From: an uncultured Clostridia bacterium
GTDB taxonomy: Bacteria > Bacillota > Clostridia > Christensenellales > Borkfalkiaceae
Length of the DNA stretch: 50,542 bases
NCBI GenBank assembly: GCA_944338165.1
Contig: CALVLN010000008.1
Span: forward strand, 1-50,542
Direction of reading: 5' to 3'
Below, piece by piece: positions 1 through 7,925 of the stretch (positions within the stretch are counted from its first letter, which is position 1; each line of letters begins with the position of its first letter). Position numbers and translations under genes: made by a program. The notes beneath the pieces are model-generated. The model made no database searches. It was given only the letters and a program-made list of their open reading frames with translations, and was not told the origin of the DNA.

Positions 1-201
1 TTGAAGAAGAACCTGCATACCTGCACCGATTGGAGCAAGATAAATAAGCGCGAATATTTGCAGGCGATGAAGGAAAGTCCCGTGGACGCGTCGCGTATTT
101 TTGCGCTCATCAAGGGTGCCCAAACGCCGCAGATCGACGACAGAGAACTCTTTATGAAGGGCATAGACTACTCGTATTATTACGAGCAAGATGATGAGTG
201 A
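1..201 (+). CDS. Fic-family protein, C-terminal fragment (cut by window edge)
   Basis: The frame is open from base 1 to a TGA at 199-201, so only about 66 C-terminal codons are present; the TTG at base 1 is probably not the true start. The tail contains YLQAMKESPVDASRIFALIK followed by FMKGIDYSYYYEQ. From memory, this resembles the C-terminal end of clostridial Fic/DOC proteins, which commonly AMPylate target proteins. The catalytic HPFx(D/E)GN motif would lie upstream of the window and cannot be checked. Base composition is lower in GC than the genes after 1.3 kb, as in the neighbouring broken gene, which suggests an accessory segment. The Fic assignment rests on family resemblance of a short tail and is moderate. 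Confidence 0.5.
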   Translation: MKKNLHTCTDWSKINKREYLQAMKESPVDASRIFALIKGAQTPQIDDRELFMKGIDYSYYYEQDDE

Positions 202-235
202 CCTTGGTAAGACCGATAATTAGAGGGCGTTTTTT

Positions 236-1017
236 ATGCGTTTAAAATTTGTTTTCGGCGGCGTGGAGCATAGCGTAAATACGATCATGGAATTTATCAA
301 GGATGGCAATACGAATTTCTGGAACGAGCCGTTCTTTCACTTTTATCCTGATATAGAAAAGGATCGTTTTTTTCAATGTCAGACGATGAAAAACATAAAT
401 TTCTGACCAACTATTTCTCTGCGCTCTACAAAAAAAATAAATCTTTGCTAAGAGAAAAATTGTTAAAGTATAACTCCTATTGGCAAAAGTATGAGTCGCA
501 AATTGTAACGGCATTGCAGGAAGCGTTTGGCATAAATTTGGACGATGTTTTCAGTGATTTGGTCTGCTATACGTCGTTTTGTCCGGTTTGCCCGCGTTAT
601 CTGGACAGAAACTGTTTCAACAATTTTTATCTCGAAAGTGAAAAGGGAGCGCTTGGAACGGCGCTGCATGAAATTATACATTTCGTATGGTTTCATGTAT
701 GGCATGAAACCTTCAGGGACGATTATGTCGAATACGAAACGCCGCATCTCAAATGGATATTGAGCGAGATGGTTGTTGAACCGATTATGCGTGATGACCG
801 TTTAGGCGGAATAAACCCCTATTACGCCGATAAAAGCTGCGTATATTTCTATTTTTATACAATGAAGATTGACGGCAAAAGCATTCTCGACACATTGTAC
901 AAAATGTTGAAATCAATGCCGATGTGTGATTTTATGAAGGCAGGCTACAAATATTGCGTTGAGCATGAGGCGGAAATTCGCAAACACATAGAAGATAGTG
1001 AGAATACATTCGGATGA
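236..1017 (+). pseudogene. HExxH-containing hypothetical protein, split by a frameshift in a T7 run
   Basis: An ATG at 236 opens a frame that reads to FYPDIEKDRFF and then leaves register. The second frame, from ATG 376 to 1017, continues as SMSDDEKHKFLTNYF. The junction is a run of seven T at 367-373, and one extra T would fuse both halves into a single protein of about 260 residues. The second half carries HEIIH at residues 98-102 of its own frame, followed about 30 residues later by glutamates in SEMVVE. That layout resembles a zinc metallopeptidase, but I do not recognise the family. Four cysteines cluster around CPVCPRYLDRNC. The cause could be a real mutation, slippage on the T run, or a sequencing error. 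The region is AT-richer than the rest of the window. Confidence 0.5.
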
Positions 1018-1206
1018 AAATAATTTGCAATGCTTGTGTCGGCAAAGATAATTGATATTTTTATGCGCAACAATGTGTGGTCGTAAAAAAGATTATTATC
1101 CAACGCGGTACTTGACTTAATTTGGCGATGGCATTCGGAACGGGTATGGCCGCTCAGGCGAACATCAAAAATCTCCGTAAATAAGTTGCGGTAATACGGC
1201 ACGGAA
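1018..1206 (+). other. AT-rich stretch with a possible gene remnant
   Basis: No intact gene is visible. A short open frame at 1128-1184 reads MAFGTGMAAQANIKNLRK and has no SD site. It looks like the tail of a decayed coding sequence and directly precedes the terminator at 1207. I cannot assign a family. Confidence 0.25.
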
Positions 1207-1242
1207 AGAGCTTATCCCGTTTCGGGACAGGCTCTTTTTTTT
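1207..1242 (+). terminator. Intrinsic terminator closing the left AT-rich segment
   Basis: GAGCTTATCCCG pairs with CGGGACAGGCTC across a TTT loop, with one or two wobble pairs. Eight T follow at 1235-1242. Confidence 0.7.
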
Positions 1243-1321
1243 GCGCGGAGCGGCCCGTTGAGGGCGGTATCCGGGGGCGCCCGGCGCATACGGAAGGGTA
1301 TGGCAAAATTTGCGCGCGGCA

Positions 1322-1350
1322 TTGCATTTTCGGCACCGGTGTGGTATACT
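1322..1350 (+). promoter_or_regulatory. Sigma-A-type promoter for the hydrolase gene
   Basis: TTGCAT (1322-1327) and TATACT (1345-1350) are separated by 17 bases. The predicted start near 1357 rules out coding starts upstream of it and supports the ATG at 1388. Confidence 0.65.
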
Positions 1351-1387
1351 GAAAATGCTTGAACGAAAAACAGGACGGGAGGCAGAC

Positions 1388-2356
1388 ATGGTCACGGCGG
1401 ATACGTCGCTGAAAGAGGCTTTGACGGGCGAACTTGCGGGGGCGGAAAAATTTCTCGATTACGGGAATGCGCGCATTCTCCGCAAAAAGCGGCTGACGCT
1501 GCGCCCGTATATGCGATCGCACGGCACCTGCGACCGCGCGATCATGTGCGCGGGGATGGATTTTCTCATCGAGCGCGCGGCAAAGGAGAAGGTGATATTC
1601 CCGCTCTATCCCGAGGAGGCGTGCAGCCGTGACGCGCAGAAAAAGGACGCCGTGCTGTTCGCCTTCCCGCAGGAAGCCCCTGCGCCTGCCGTACTCGTCA
1701 TCGCAGGCGGCGGGTTCGATTATGTCTGCAACGTCGCTGAGGGATTTCCCATTGCCATGCGGTTTTACAAGCTCGGGTATTCCGTCTTCGTGCTCAACTA
1801 CCGCGTGCGCCGTTCGCCCGCGCTCGCCGTCGCCTTGGAGGACCTCGCCTGCGCCGTGTCCCGGTTGACGCGCGAAAAAGAGCGGTTCCGCATATCGGGC
1901 GGATACGCGCTCTGCGGGTTCTCGGCGGGCGGTACGCTCGCCGCACAGTGGGGGACGCGGCATCTGGGCGCGGCGGCGCACGGGCTTGAGCCGCCGCGCG
2001 CGCTGCTTTTGCTCTATTCTGCCCTGTGCGTGCAGGAACTGTATGCTCCGTTGCGGTATCGCTTTTTCCTGCACAAACTTTTCGGGGGATCTCCGTCTGC
2101 CGCGCTGCGTGAGCAGTACGATCTCATCCGTCATCTCGAAGGGTTTCCGCCCTGTTTTGTGGCGGCAGGGCGCAACGATCTGCTCATCCGCCCGCAGATC
2201 ACGGAGTCGTTCGCCGCAGCTTTGCGGGAGCGCGGCATCCCCGTGCAGGCGGAACTTTACCGCCGCGCGCAGCACGGGTTTGCCGAGGGGACGGGAACGG
2301 ACGCCGCGGGCTGGATCGAGCGCGCCGACGCGTTTCTGCGCGGGCTTCCCGGCTGA
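1388..2356 (+). CDS. Alpha/beta hydrolase, esterase-like
   Basis: This 322-residue protein probably hydrolyses an ester in the cytoplasm; the substrate is unknown. The fold signature is clear. An oxyanion-type GGGF lies at 107-110, the nucleophile elbow GFSAGG at 177-182 puts the serine at 179, an acid aspartate is at 264 in AGRNDLLI, and the catalytic histidine is at 296 in AQHGFAEG. There is no signal peptide. The usual HGGG of BD-FAE/acetyl-esterase relatives is replaced by AGGGF. The start at 1388 has GGGAGG about six bases upstream; an ATG at 1355 in the same frame lies on the predicted transcription start and has no SD. The gene has its own promoter and stands alone. The hydrolase family is secure, the function is not. 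Confidence 0.8.
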   Translation: MVTADTSLKEALTGELAGAEKFLDYGNARILRKKRLTLRPYMRSHGTCDRAIMCAGMDFLIERAAKEKVIFPLYPEEACSRDAQKKDAVLFAFPQEAPAPAVLVIAGGGFDYVCNVAEGFPIAMRFYKLGYSVFVLNYRVRRSPALAVALEDLACAVSRLTREKERFRISGGYALCGFSAGGTLAAQWGTRHLGAAAHGLEPPRALLLLYSALCVQELYAPLRYRFFLHKLFGGSPSAALREQYDLIRHLEGFPPCFVAAGRNDLLIRPQITESFAAALRERGIPVQAELYRRAQHGFAEGTGTDAAGWIERADAFLRGLPG

Positions 2357-2383
2357 GCGGACATGGCAGATTTTTGCAACATC

Positions 2384-2412
2384 TTGACAAAACGGGGGAT
2401 CCGTGATAAGAT
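2384..2412 (+). promoter_or_regulatory. Strong sigma-A promoter for the 2482-5937 gene group
   Basis: Consensus TTGACA (2384-2389), a 17-base spacer and TAAGAT (2407-2412). It lies just after the hydrolase stop codon. Confidence 0.8.
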
Positions 2413-2481
2413 GAAGGCGAAAACAAGGCGCAGATCGCCGGAATTTTGTCATAGATCCGCAATCGATTTTTGGAGGCGCGT

Positions 2482-3828
2482 ATGTTGAACGCGGAAACGC
2501 TGCTCTTCGGCGCATTCCCCAAAACGCGGGAACTCATTTCCCGCCTGAAACGGGAAGGCGTCGCGTACCGTCGGGTACATGGCATGATCACCTTTACGCT
2601 GCAGGAAGAGGAAGGAGACTGCGCCGTCCTCTTTTGCAGGAAGGCGCATTTCCGCGGGGTCTCGCTGCGCTATTTCTGTGCAGGGAAGGAGGACGAGACG
2701 GCAAAAACGCTGCGCGCCCGCATCGAAGCCGCCTGCGGAAGCCCCTTCCTCGACAATACCAACCATCGCGAACGCAAAACCAGTACGATATGGGCGCCCG
2801 GCGTTGCGTATTACAGCCTTCCCGAAGAAGAACGCAGGGCATTCCGCGGGGAGACGCTGGAACTTTCCCGGGACAGGGAAGCACACGGCGGGGAAGCATT
2901 TGTCGAAGTGCTCCGCCTGCTGCCTGCGGCGCGCGCGCCGCAGGGCGGACAGACGAGCGTCCGCCATCCGCTGGTGCTCATCTTCGGCTGCGGCATACCG
3001 CTGGGGTTCGGGCTCGGGGTGATCCTCGGCGCGATCATCGGGTTCACCTGGCAGACGTTTGCCATTGCGTATGCGATCACGATCGGCATTTACGGCGGCA
3101 TGATCGGGATCGCGGTCCTGTGTGCACGGGCGGAGGCGGCGCGGCAGAAAAAACGGACGCATCGCGACGCGGCGCGTCTCGCAGCGTTTGATCGGGAGCG
3201 GCAGCGGCTCGCCCCGGGGACGCCGCATACCGCCGCCGTGTTTGTACAGACGGTCGGGGAACGCGGCACGATCGTTTCCTCAACGGCAAAGCAGGCGCTC
3301 GTCTCCGCAGAGGAGGAGGGATTCTGCGTACAATGGAAAAAGGGAAAAACGCCGATGCTGCAGCGTTTCCGCTATGCGGACGTCGCGGAGTACCGCGTGG
3401 GCGAAAACTTATTTGCCGTGCGCATGGCGGACGGCGCTTCCTATGCCCTCATCGACGTGGCGGATCGGGGGTTCCTCCATGCGATCCACCGCGGCATGGG
3501 GTATACGGGTGAGAGGTACGATGCGATCGAGCGCTCGGTGCGCGAGCGTCTTACAGAATACGACCCCAACAGCGTCCTCGCCTGCGGCGCGCGGGAAGAC
3601 GAATTGGAGATCGACATCCGCTATCTTTCCAAGATGCTGTACGACGGAACGGATCTGTCAGCATCGCGCATCCTCGCGCTCCTGCGCGAATTTTACGCCG
3701 AATCGGGCGTGACCGACTGGGAACCGCTTGCCGGTGTGATCGCGGCAGACCTCGGCACGGCACCGCTTTCAGACAACGGCACACCCATGTCCGCGAATAC
3801 GCTGGATTTCACCGATCTGTTTGCATGA
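2482..3828 (+). CDS. Unrecognised protein with two central membrane segments
   Basis: I do not recognise this 448-residue protein. An N-terminal soluble region of about 160 residues is followed by two adjacent hydrophobic segments at about 163-188 and 192-215, both glycine- and isoleucine-rich. Then come a basic, arginine-rich stretch (RAEAARQKKRTHRD) and a C-terminal soluble domain of about 230 residues. The two soluble parts therefore probably sit on the same, cytoplasmic face. The ATG at 2482 is preceded by TGGAGG and fits better than the TTG at 2470. A consensus promoter lies 70 bases upstream. About 100 bases separate it from the small membrane-protein genes that follow, which may be co-transcribed. 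No catalytic motif is visible. Confidence 0.7.
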   Translation: MLNAETLLFGAFPKTRELISRLKREGVAYRRVHGMITFTLQEEEGDCAVLFCRKAHFRGVSLRYFCAGKEDETAKTLRARIEAACGSPFLDNTNHRERKTSTIWAPGVAYYSLPEEERRAFRGETLELSRDREAHGGEAFVEVLRLLPAARAPQGGQTSVRHPLVLIFGCGIPLGFGLGVILGAIIGFTWQTFAIAYAITIGIYGGMIGIAVLCARAEAARQKKRTHRDAARLAAFDRERQRLAPGTPHTAAVFVQTVGERGTIVSSTAKQALVSAEEEGFCVQWKKGKTPMLQRFRYADVAEYRVGENLFAVRMADGASYALIDVADRGFLHAIHRGMGYTGERYDAIERSVRERLTEYDPNSVLACGAREDELEIDIRYLSKMLYDGTDLSASRILALLREFYAESGVTDWEPLAGVIAADLGTAPLSDNGTPMSANTLDFTDLFA

Positions 3829-3924
3829 GCTGCCGCTGAGCGCCGCCGCTGCGGCGTGGGGGCATGTCCGAGGGACGCGCCTTTTATGCGGGCATGGCTG
3901 CGCGATGCGATCAAGGGGGAAGTT

Positions 3925-4302
3925 ATGGAAGAAAAAGATATGCGCGCCGAAGAGCAAGCGGCGCAGGAAGAAAACCATGCGCGGGAAGAGGGAAAACGGA
4001 CGGAGCGGCACGCCCTCGCGGCATTGCTGATCGAACTCATCTGCCCCGTGGCGATCCTGCTGGCGGGGTTCAGCATTTCGTTCGGCTCGGTGATAGGGTC
4101 GCTTTTGTTCCTCGTGTTTGCGCTCTTCGCGCTCGCCGCGCCCGTCGCGGGCATCGCGTACGGGATCGCGACGCTTTGCATGAAGTGGCGCACGGGAAAA
4201 TCGGTCGCGCTCTCGACGGTCGCCATCGCCGCACCCATCCTCGTTACGCTCATCCTCATTCTGCTCTTTTCTACGGGCGCGCTCACCATCAATTTTATGT
4301 AA
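3925..4302 (+). CDS. Small three-helix membrane protein, first of a paralogous pair
   Basis: This 125-residue protein has a charged, Glu-rich N-terminus (about 30 residues) and three hydrophobic segments at about 31-50, 53-80 and 96-117. It ends in LLFSTGALTINFM. The next gene ends in LLFSTGALVVRFM and has the same size and layout, so the two are tandem duplicates. The start ATG 3925 has AAGGGGGA in front; longer in-frame starts lack an SD. No family name can be given, but the organisation resembles small DUF4190-like membrane proteins, which is only a guess. It precedes a membrane-anchored PstS-like gene, suggesting an envelope role. Confidence 0.7.
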   Translation: MEEKDMRAEEQAAQEENHAREEGKRTERHALAALLIELICPVAILLAGFSISFGSVIGSLLFLVFALFALAAPVAGIAYGIATLCMKWRTGKSVALSTVAIAAPILVTLILILLFSTGALTINFM

Positions 4303-4326
4303 AGGCGAAAAAAAGGGGGTGTGCAT

Positions 4327-4731
4327 ATGGAAGAAAAGCAGGTTCTCCTGCCGCAACAGCCGGAGCAGGCAGAGCAGGCGCCCCGCGGCGGACGTCCGAT
4401 GCGGACGAAAGCGGAAAAATATGCAAACAAAGCGTTCGGCCTATGCATGTCCGGGCTGATCGTCGGCGCGATCGCCTTGCCGTTGGCTTCTTGGCTTGTC
4501 CTTCTGATCGCCCTCGGCTTCGTCGGGGCGATCTTGCTGCTCGGCATCCTGCTCTACGTCGTGCTTGCGCCCGCCGCGGGCATGGTACTGGGCATCATGG
4601 CGCTCTGCGCGGAGGGAAAGACGAACCGTTCCCGGTGGAAGGCGCTGTTTGCCGTGATCGCGCCGGTGGCGGCGGTCGTCGTCGTGATCCTGCTCTTTTC
4701 TACGGGCGCGCTCGTCGTCCGGTTTATGTAG
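4327..4731 (+). CDS. Small three-helix membrane protein, second of a paralogous pair
   Basis: This 134-residue protein has a Gln/Glu/Pro-rich, basic N-terminal tail of about 40 residues and then three hydrophobic segments. The second and third flank a short loop containing CAEGKTNRSRWK, which aligns by position with CMKWRTGKS in the preceding paralogue. Both proteins end in LLFSTGAL plus a hydrophobic or basic tail closed by FM. The start at ATG 4327 has AAGGGGGT at good spacing; GTG 4321 is also in frame but sits too close to it. The gene begins 24 bases after its paralogue and stops 9 bases before the PstS-like gene, so an operon is likely. Function unknown. Confidence 0.7.
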   Translation: MEEKQVLLPQQPEQAEQAPRGGRPMRTKAEKYANKAFGLCMSGLIVGAIALPLASWLVLLIALGFVGAILLLGILLYVVLAPAAGMVLGIMALCAEGKTNRSRWKALFAVIAPVAAVVVVILLFSTGALVVRFM

Positions 4732-4740
4732 GGGGTGACC

Positions 4741-5937
4741 ATGAACGTGCAGACGGTCAGGCGCGCCGCATGGATCGCGGCGCGCGTTCTCATCTGTGCG
4801 GGCGCGCTGGCGCTCGGCATTTATCTTTTGTGGAAGTACGAGTATCTTTCGCAGCTTTTATGCGTCGATAACCTCGTCGGCGCGGTGCCGCTCGCGCTCG
4901 TCCTCATCTGCTGGGCGGGCGTCGGCATCCTCGTCTGGGTGAAGCACACGCGCGCGACGGCGCCGCTCTGCATCGTCCTTGCCGTGATGGTCGCGCTCTC
5001 GGCGGCGCTCTTTCCCAACGCCCTGCGCGCCAACTGGTGGTTTGACTACGGACAGCCCATGACCACGGATTCGCAGCCCGACCTTTCCGTGTACGAGCCG
5101 TTTGCCGAGGGGAACCTGCTCGCCTCCCTCGACGGGCCCGCGTCGCTGCAGCTTACGGAAGATCTGCCGCAGCTGGACGGGGCGGTGGCGCTCTATCCGC
5201 TGTACGCGGCCGCCGCGCAGGCGGTCTATGCCGAGGAGAGTTGCGCGCCCGACCGCGTCATCATGACCAACACGCTCAAGGCGTACGACGGGGTGATCGC
5301 GGGCGAACGCGACGTCATTTTCGTGGCGGGGCCGTCCGCCTCGCAGAAACAAAAGGCAGAGGCTGCGGGCGCCGAGCTCGTCTTCACGCCCATCGGCAGG
5401 GAGGCGTTCGTCTTTCTTACGGCAAAGAGCAACCCCGTGGAGAACCTCACCTATCAGCAGATCAAAAACATTTACTCGGGCAAGACCGCCTATTGGAGTA
5501 CGCTCGGCTGGCGGGAGGGCGGCAAGATCGTCGCATTTCAGCGCCCGGACGGCTCCGGGAGCCAGACGGGGCTGCAGAACCTGATGGGGGATCTCCCGCT
5601 CATCGCGGTGCAGCCGCTGCCCGACCCGAGCCTGGTCGGCACCAACAGCCTCATGCAGCAGATGTCCGTGTGGTGGCAGGGCGTACAGCCCGCGCTCGGC
5701 TATTCGTATAAATTTTACGCCACCGTCATGTATACGAACCCGGATACCAAGCTGCTTTCGGTCGACGGGGTTTCTCCCACGCCGGAACACATCACGGACG
5801 GAAGCTATCCCTTCACGGTCGAATTTTACGCCGTTACACGCGGGCAGCCGCAGGGAAACGTCAAGGCGCTCATCGACTGGCTGCTCTCTCCCGAAGGGCA
5901 GGAGCTCATCGTGCGGACGGGATATGCGGGCATCTGA
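4741..5937 (+). CDS. Membrane-anchored PstS-like periplasmic-binding-fold protein
   Basis: This is a 398-residue protein with three N-terminal hydrophobic segments (within residues 1-100) followed by an extracellular domain of about 290 residues. That domain has PstS/PBP-like motifs: DGAVALYPLYAAAAQAVY, NLTYQQIKNIYSGK and RPDGSGSQTGLQNLM. The last resembles the phosphate-contacting segment of PstS. Family knowledge suggests binding of phosphate or another small oxyanion. Unlike a typical PstS there is no lipobox, and no pstC, pstA or pstB gene is in the window. It may therefore be a sensor or scaffold rather than part of a transporter. The ATG at 4741 has GGGGGTG upstream. It is probably co-transcribed with the two small membrane-protein genes and ends at a strong terminator. 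Confidence 0.7.
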   Translation: MNVQTVRRAAWIAARVLICAGALALGIYLLWKYEYLSQLLCVDNLVGAVPLALVLICWAGVGILVWVKHTRATAPLCIVLAVMVALSAALFPNALRANWWFDYGQPMTTDSQPDLSVYEPFAEGNLLASLDGPASLQLTEDLPQLDGAVALYPLYAAAAQAVYAEESCAPDRVIMTNTLKAYDGVIAGERDVIFVAGPSASQKQKAEAAGAELVFTPIGREAFVFLTAKSNPVENLTYQQIKNIYSGKTAYWSTLGWREGGKIVAFQRPDGSGSQTGLQNLMGDLPLIAVQPLPDPSLVGTNSLMQQMSVWWQGVQPALGYSYKFYATVMYTNPDTKLLSVDGVSPTPEHITDGSYPFTVEFYAVTRGQPQGNVKALIDWLLSPEGQELIVRTGYAGI

Positions 5938-5946
5938 ACAAAAAAC

Positions 5947-5969
5947 GCCGCGGAGACGCGGCTTTTTTT
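5947..5969 (+). terminator. Intrinsic terminator after the PstS-like gene
   Basis: GCCGCG, loop GAGA, CGCGGC, then seven T (5963-5969). Confidence 0.85.
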
Positions 5970-6000
5970 GCGCAAAAGGGGTAGAATTTGTCTGCGGATA

Positions 6001-6009
6001 TGCTATAAT
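6001..6009 (+). promoter_or_regulatory. Extended -10 promoter for the Y-family polymerase gene
   Basis: TGCTATAAT supplies the extended TGn plus a perfect TATAAT. No good -35 is visible at the proper distance. No LexA-type box (GAAC-N4-GTTC) is seen nearby, so SOS control is not supported by the sequence. Confidence 0.6.
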
Positions 6010-6035
6010 AAAGAAAACGGCCGGGAGGGAGGAAC

Positions 6036-7514
6036 GTGAGCGCGGACGAACGCATCTATCTTGCCATCGATCTCAAATCGTTCTATGCCTCCGTGGAGTG
6101 CGTGGAGCGGGGGCTCGACCCCATGGACACCAACCTCGTCGTCGCCGACGAGAGCCGTACGGACAAGACCATCGTGCTCGCCGTATCTCCCGCCCTCAAG
6201 GCATACGGGATCCCCGGGCGGCCGCGCCTCTTTGAAGTGGTGCGCCGCGTGCGGGAAGTCAACCGTGCCCGCCGTCACGCCTGTCCGCGCGGGGAGTTTA
6301 CGGGCGCGTCTTATTCGGCGGCGGCACTTGCAGGCGACCCGACGCTCGCCGTCGATTACATCGTCGCGCCGCCGCGCATGGCCTTCTACATGCAGTACAG
6401 CACGCGCATTTACGAGATCTACCTTCGCTACGCCGCCGCGGAGGACATCCACGTCTATTCCATCGACGAAGTGTTTGTGGACGCGACGCAATATCTCAGG
6501 CTGACGGGACTTTCCGCCCGCGCCTTTCTCAAACGCATCTTAAAAGACGTGCTCGCCGAGACGGGGATCACGGCGACGGCGGGGATAGGGAGCAATTTAT
6601 ACCTCTGCAAGGTGGCGATGGATATCGTCGCCAAGCATATGCCCGCCGATGAAGACGGCGTGCGCATCGCCGAGCTCAACGAACAAAGCTATCGCGAGCA
6701 GCTGTGGGAACACCGCCCGATCACCGATTTCTGGCGCGTCGGCAAAGGGTATGCGGAAAAACTGGGGACGTACGGCATGTATACGATGGGCGACGTGGCG
6801 CGCTGTTCCCTGGGCGGCGAAGGCGATGTGCTCAGCGAGGCGCTTTTGTACCGCCTGTTCGGCGTGAACGCCGAGCTGCTCATCGATCACGCCTGGGGCT
6901 GGGAGCCCTGCACCATTGCCGACATCAAGGCGTATAAGCCGGAGAGCAGCAGCATAAGTTCCGGGCAGGTCCTGCCCGAGCCGTATGCGTTTGAAAAGGG
7001 GCGCATCGTGCTCTCGGAAATGGCGGAATCGCTGGCGCTCGACCTCTTTCAGAAGCGCCTCGTCACCGATCAGATCGTGCTCACCGTCGGCTACGACGCG
7101 GCGAACGCCGGCTATCGGGGGGAGACGACGCTCGACCGTTACGGCAGGCGCATCCCCAGACATGCCCACGGCAGCAGGAACATCCCGCCCACGTCGGGCG
7201 CTTCCCGCATCCGCGAGGCGGCGCTCGCGCTGTACGATTCCATCTGCGACAGGGCGCTCACCGTCCGCCGCTTTACCCTCGCCGCGGAGCACGTCGTGCC
7301 GCAGGCGGAACAAAAACGCGCGCCCGTGCAGCTCAGCCTTTTTCCCGAGGACGGCGCGCAGGCGGAAGCGGAGGAACGGGAGATGCGGCGGCAGGAGGCG
7401 GTGGTGCAGATCAAGAAAAAATACGGCAAGAACGCCATTCTGAAGGGGAACAGTCTGGAAGAGGGCGCTACGGCAAAAGGCCGCAACGAACAGATCGGAG
7501 GGCACAAGGCATGA
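6036..7514 (+). CDS. Y-family DNA polymerase (UmuC/Pol IV-like translesion polymerase)
   Basis: The 492-residue protein should extend primers past damaged template bases. The polymerase motifs are present: AIDLKSFYASVECVERGLDP near the N-terminus supplies the first metal-binding aspartate, and YSIDEVFVDATQYL supplies the acidic pair of the palm. TAGIGSNLYLCKVAMDI follows as in the thumb/helix-hairpin region. Near the C-terminus QLSLF at 432-436 is a canonical sliding-clamp-binding motif. It uses a GTG start with GGGAGGGAGG upstream. It overlaps the next, YolD-like gene by four bases (ATGA), a pairing common in Firmicutes where the partner is thought to assist the polymerase. It is longer than typical Pol IV because of a charged tail after the clamp motif. 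Confidence 0.88.
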   Translation: MSADERIYLAIDLKSFYASVECVERGLDPMDTNLVVADESRTDKTIVLAVSPALKAYGIPGRPRLFEVVRRVREVNRARRHACPRGEFTGASYSAAALAGDPTLAVDYIVAPPRMAFYMQYSTRIYEIYLRYAAAEDIHVYSIDEVFVDATQYLRLTGLSARAFLKRILKDVLAETGITATAGIGSNLYLCKVAMDIVAKHMPADEDGVRIAELNEQSYREQLWEHRPITDFWRVGKGYAEKLGTYGMYTMGDVARCSLGGEGDVLSEALLYRLFGVNAELLIDHAWGWEPCTIADIKAYKPESSSISSGQVLPEPYAFEKGRIVLSEMAESLALDLFQKRLVTDQIVLTVGYDAANAGYRGETTLDRYGRRIPRHAHGSRNIPPTSGASRIREAALALYDSICDRALTVRRFTLAAEHVVPQAEQKRAPVQLSLFPEDGAQAEAEEREMRRQEAVVQIKKKYGKNAILKGNSLEEGATAKGRNEQIGGHKA

Positions 7515-7924
7515 GCCGCTACGGCGATATCATTTCTCTCCCGCATCCCGAGCCGAAGGCGCACCCGCGCATGCCCATGTCTGCGCGTGCGGCGCAGTTT
7601 GCGCCGTTCTCGGCGCTTACGGGCTACGGCGAGGCGGTGGGGGAAACGGCGCGCCGCACGAGCCCGCGCCGCGAACTCGACGAATCGGAACGCGAACTTC
7701 TGGACAGAAAACTCTCTGCGCTCTGCGCCGTGCGAGGCACCCGTGTCCGCGTTACCTATTTCGTTCCCGACGAAAGAAAGGCGGGCGGGGCGTATACGGA
7801 GCATTGCGGCGCCGTGCGCCTGAACGCCCGTACCCGCGAACTTATCTTTGAAGACGGCACCCGTGTCCGCCTCGACGACGTCGTCGCCCTCGACGCGGAA
7901 GGGGATGCCAAGGAGGAAGACTGA
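7511..7924 (+). CDS. YolD-like protein paired with the Y-family polymerase
   Basis: This 137-residue protein begins MSRYGDIISLPHPEPKAHPR and contains MSARAAQFAPFSALTGYGEA. That arrangement (DDII.LPH, RAAQFAPFAALTGY) is characteristic of YolD-like partners of UvrX/UmuC polymerases in clostridia. The C-terminal half, TYFVPDERKAGGAY through EDGTRVRLDDVVALD, forms a small beta-rich domain. The ATG lies within the polymerase stop region and has GGAGGG upstream, giving translational coupling. The biochemical role is not established; family literature places it with damage-inducible translesion synthesis. cysK starts immediately after the stop, so it may be read through. Confidence 0.8.
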   Translation: MSRYGDIISLPHPEPKAHPRMPMSARAAQFAPFSALTGYGEAVGETARRTSPRRELDESERELLDRKLSALCAVRGTRVRVTYFVPDERKAGGAYTEHCGAVRLNARTRELIFEDGTRVRLDDVVALDAEGDAKEED

Positions 7925-7925
7925 A

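Noticed and set aside
6000..6035. LexA/SOS operator for the Y-family polymerase
   Set aside because: No GAAC-N4-GTTC element is found near the promoter.
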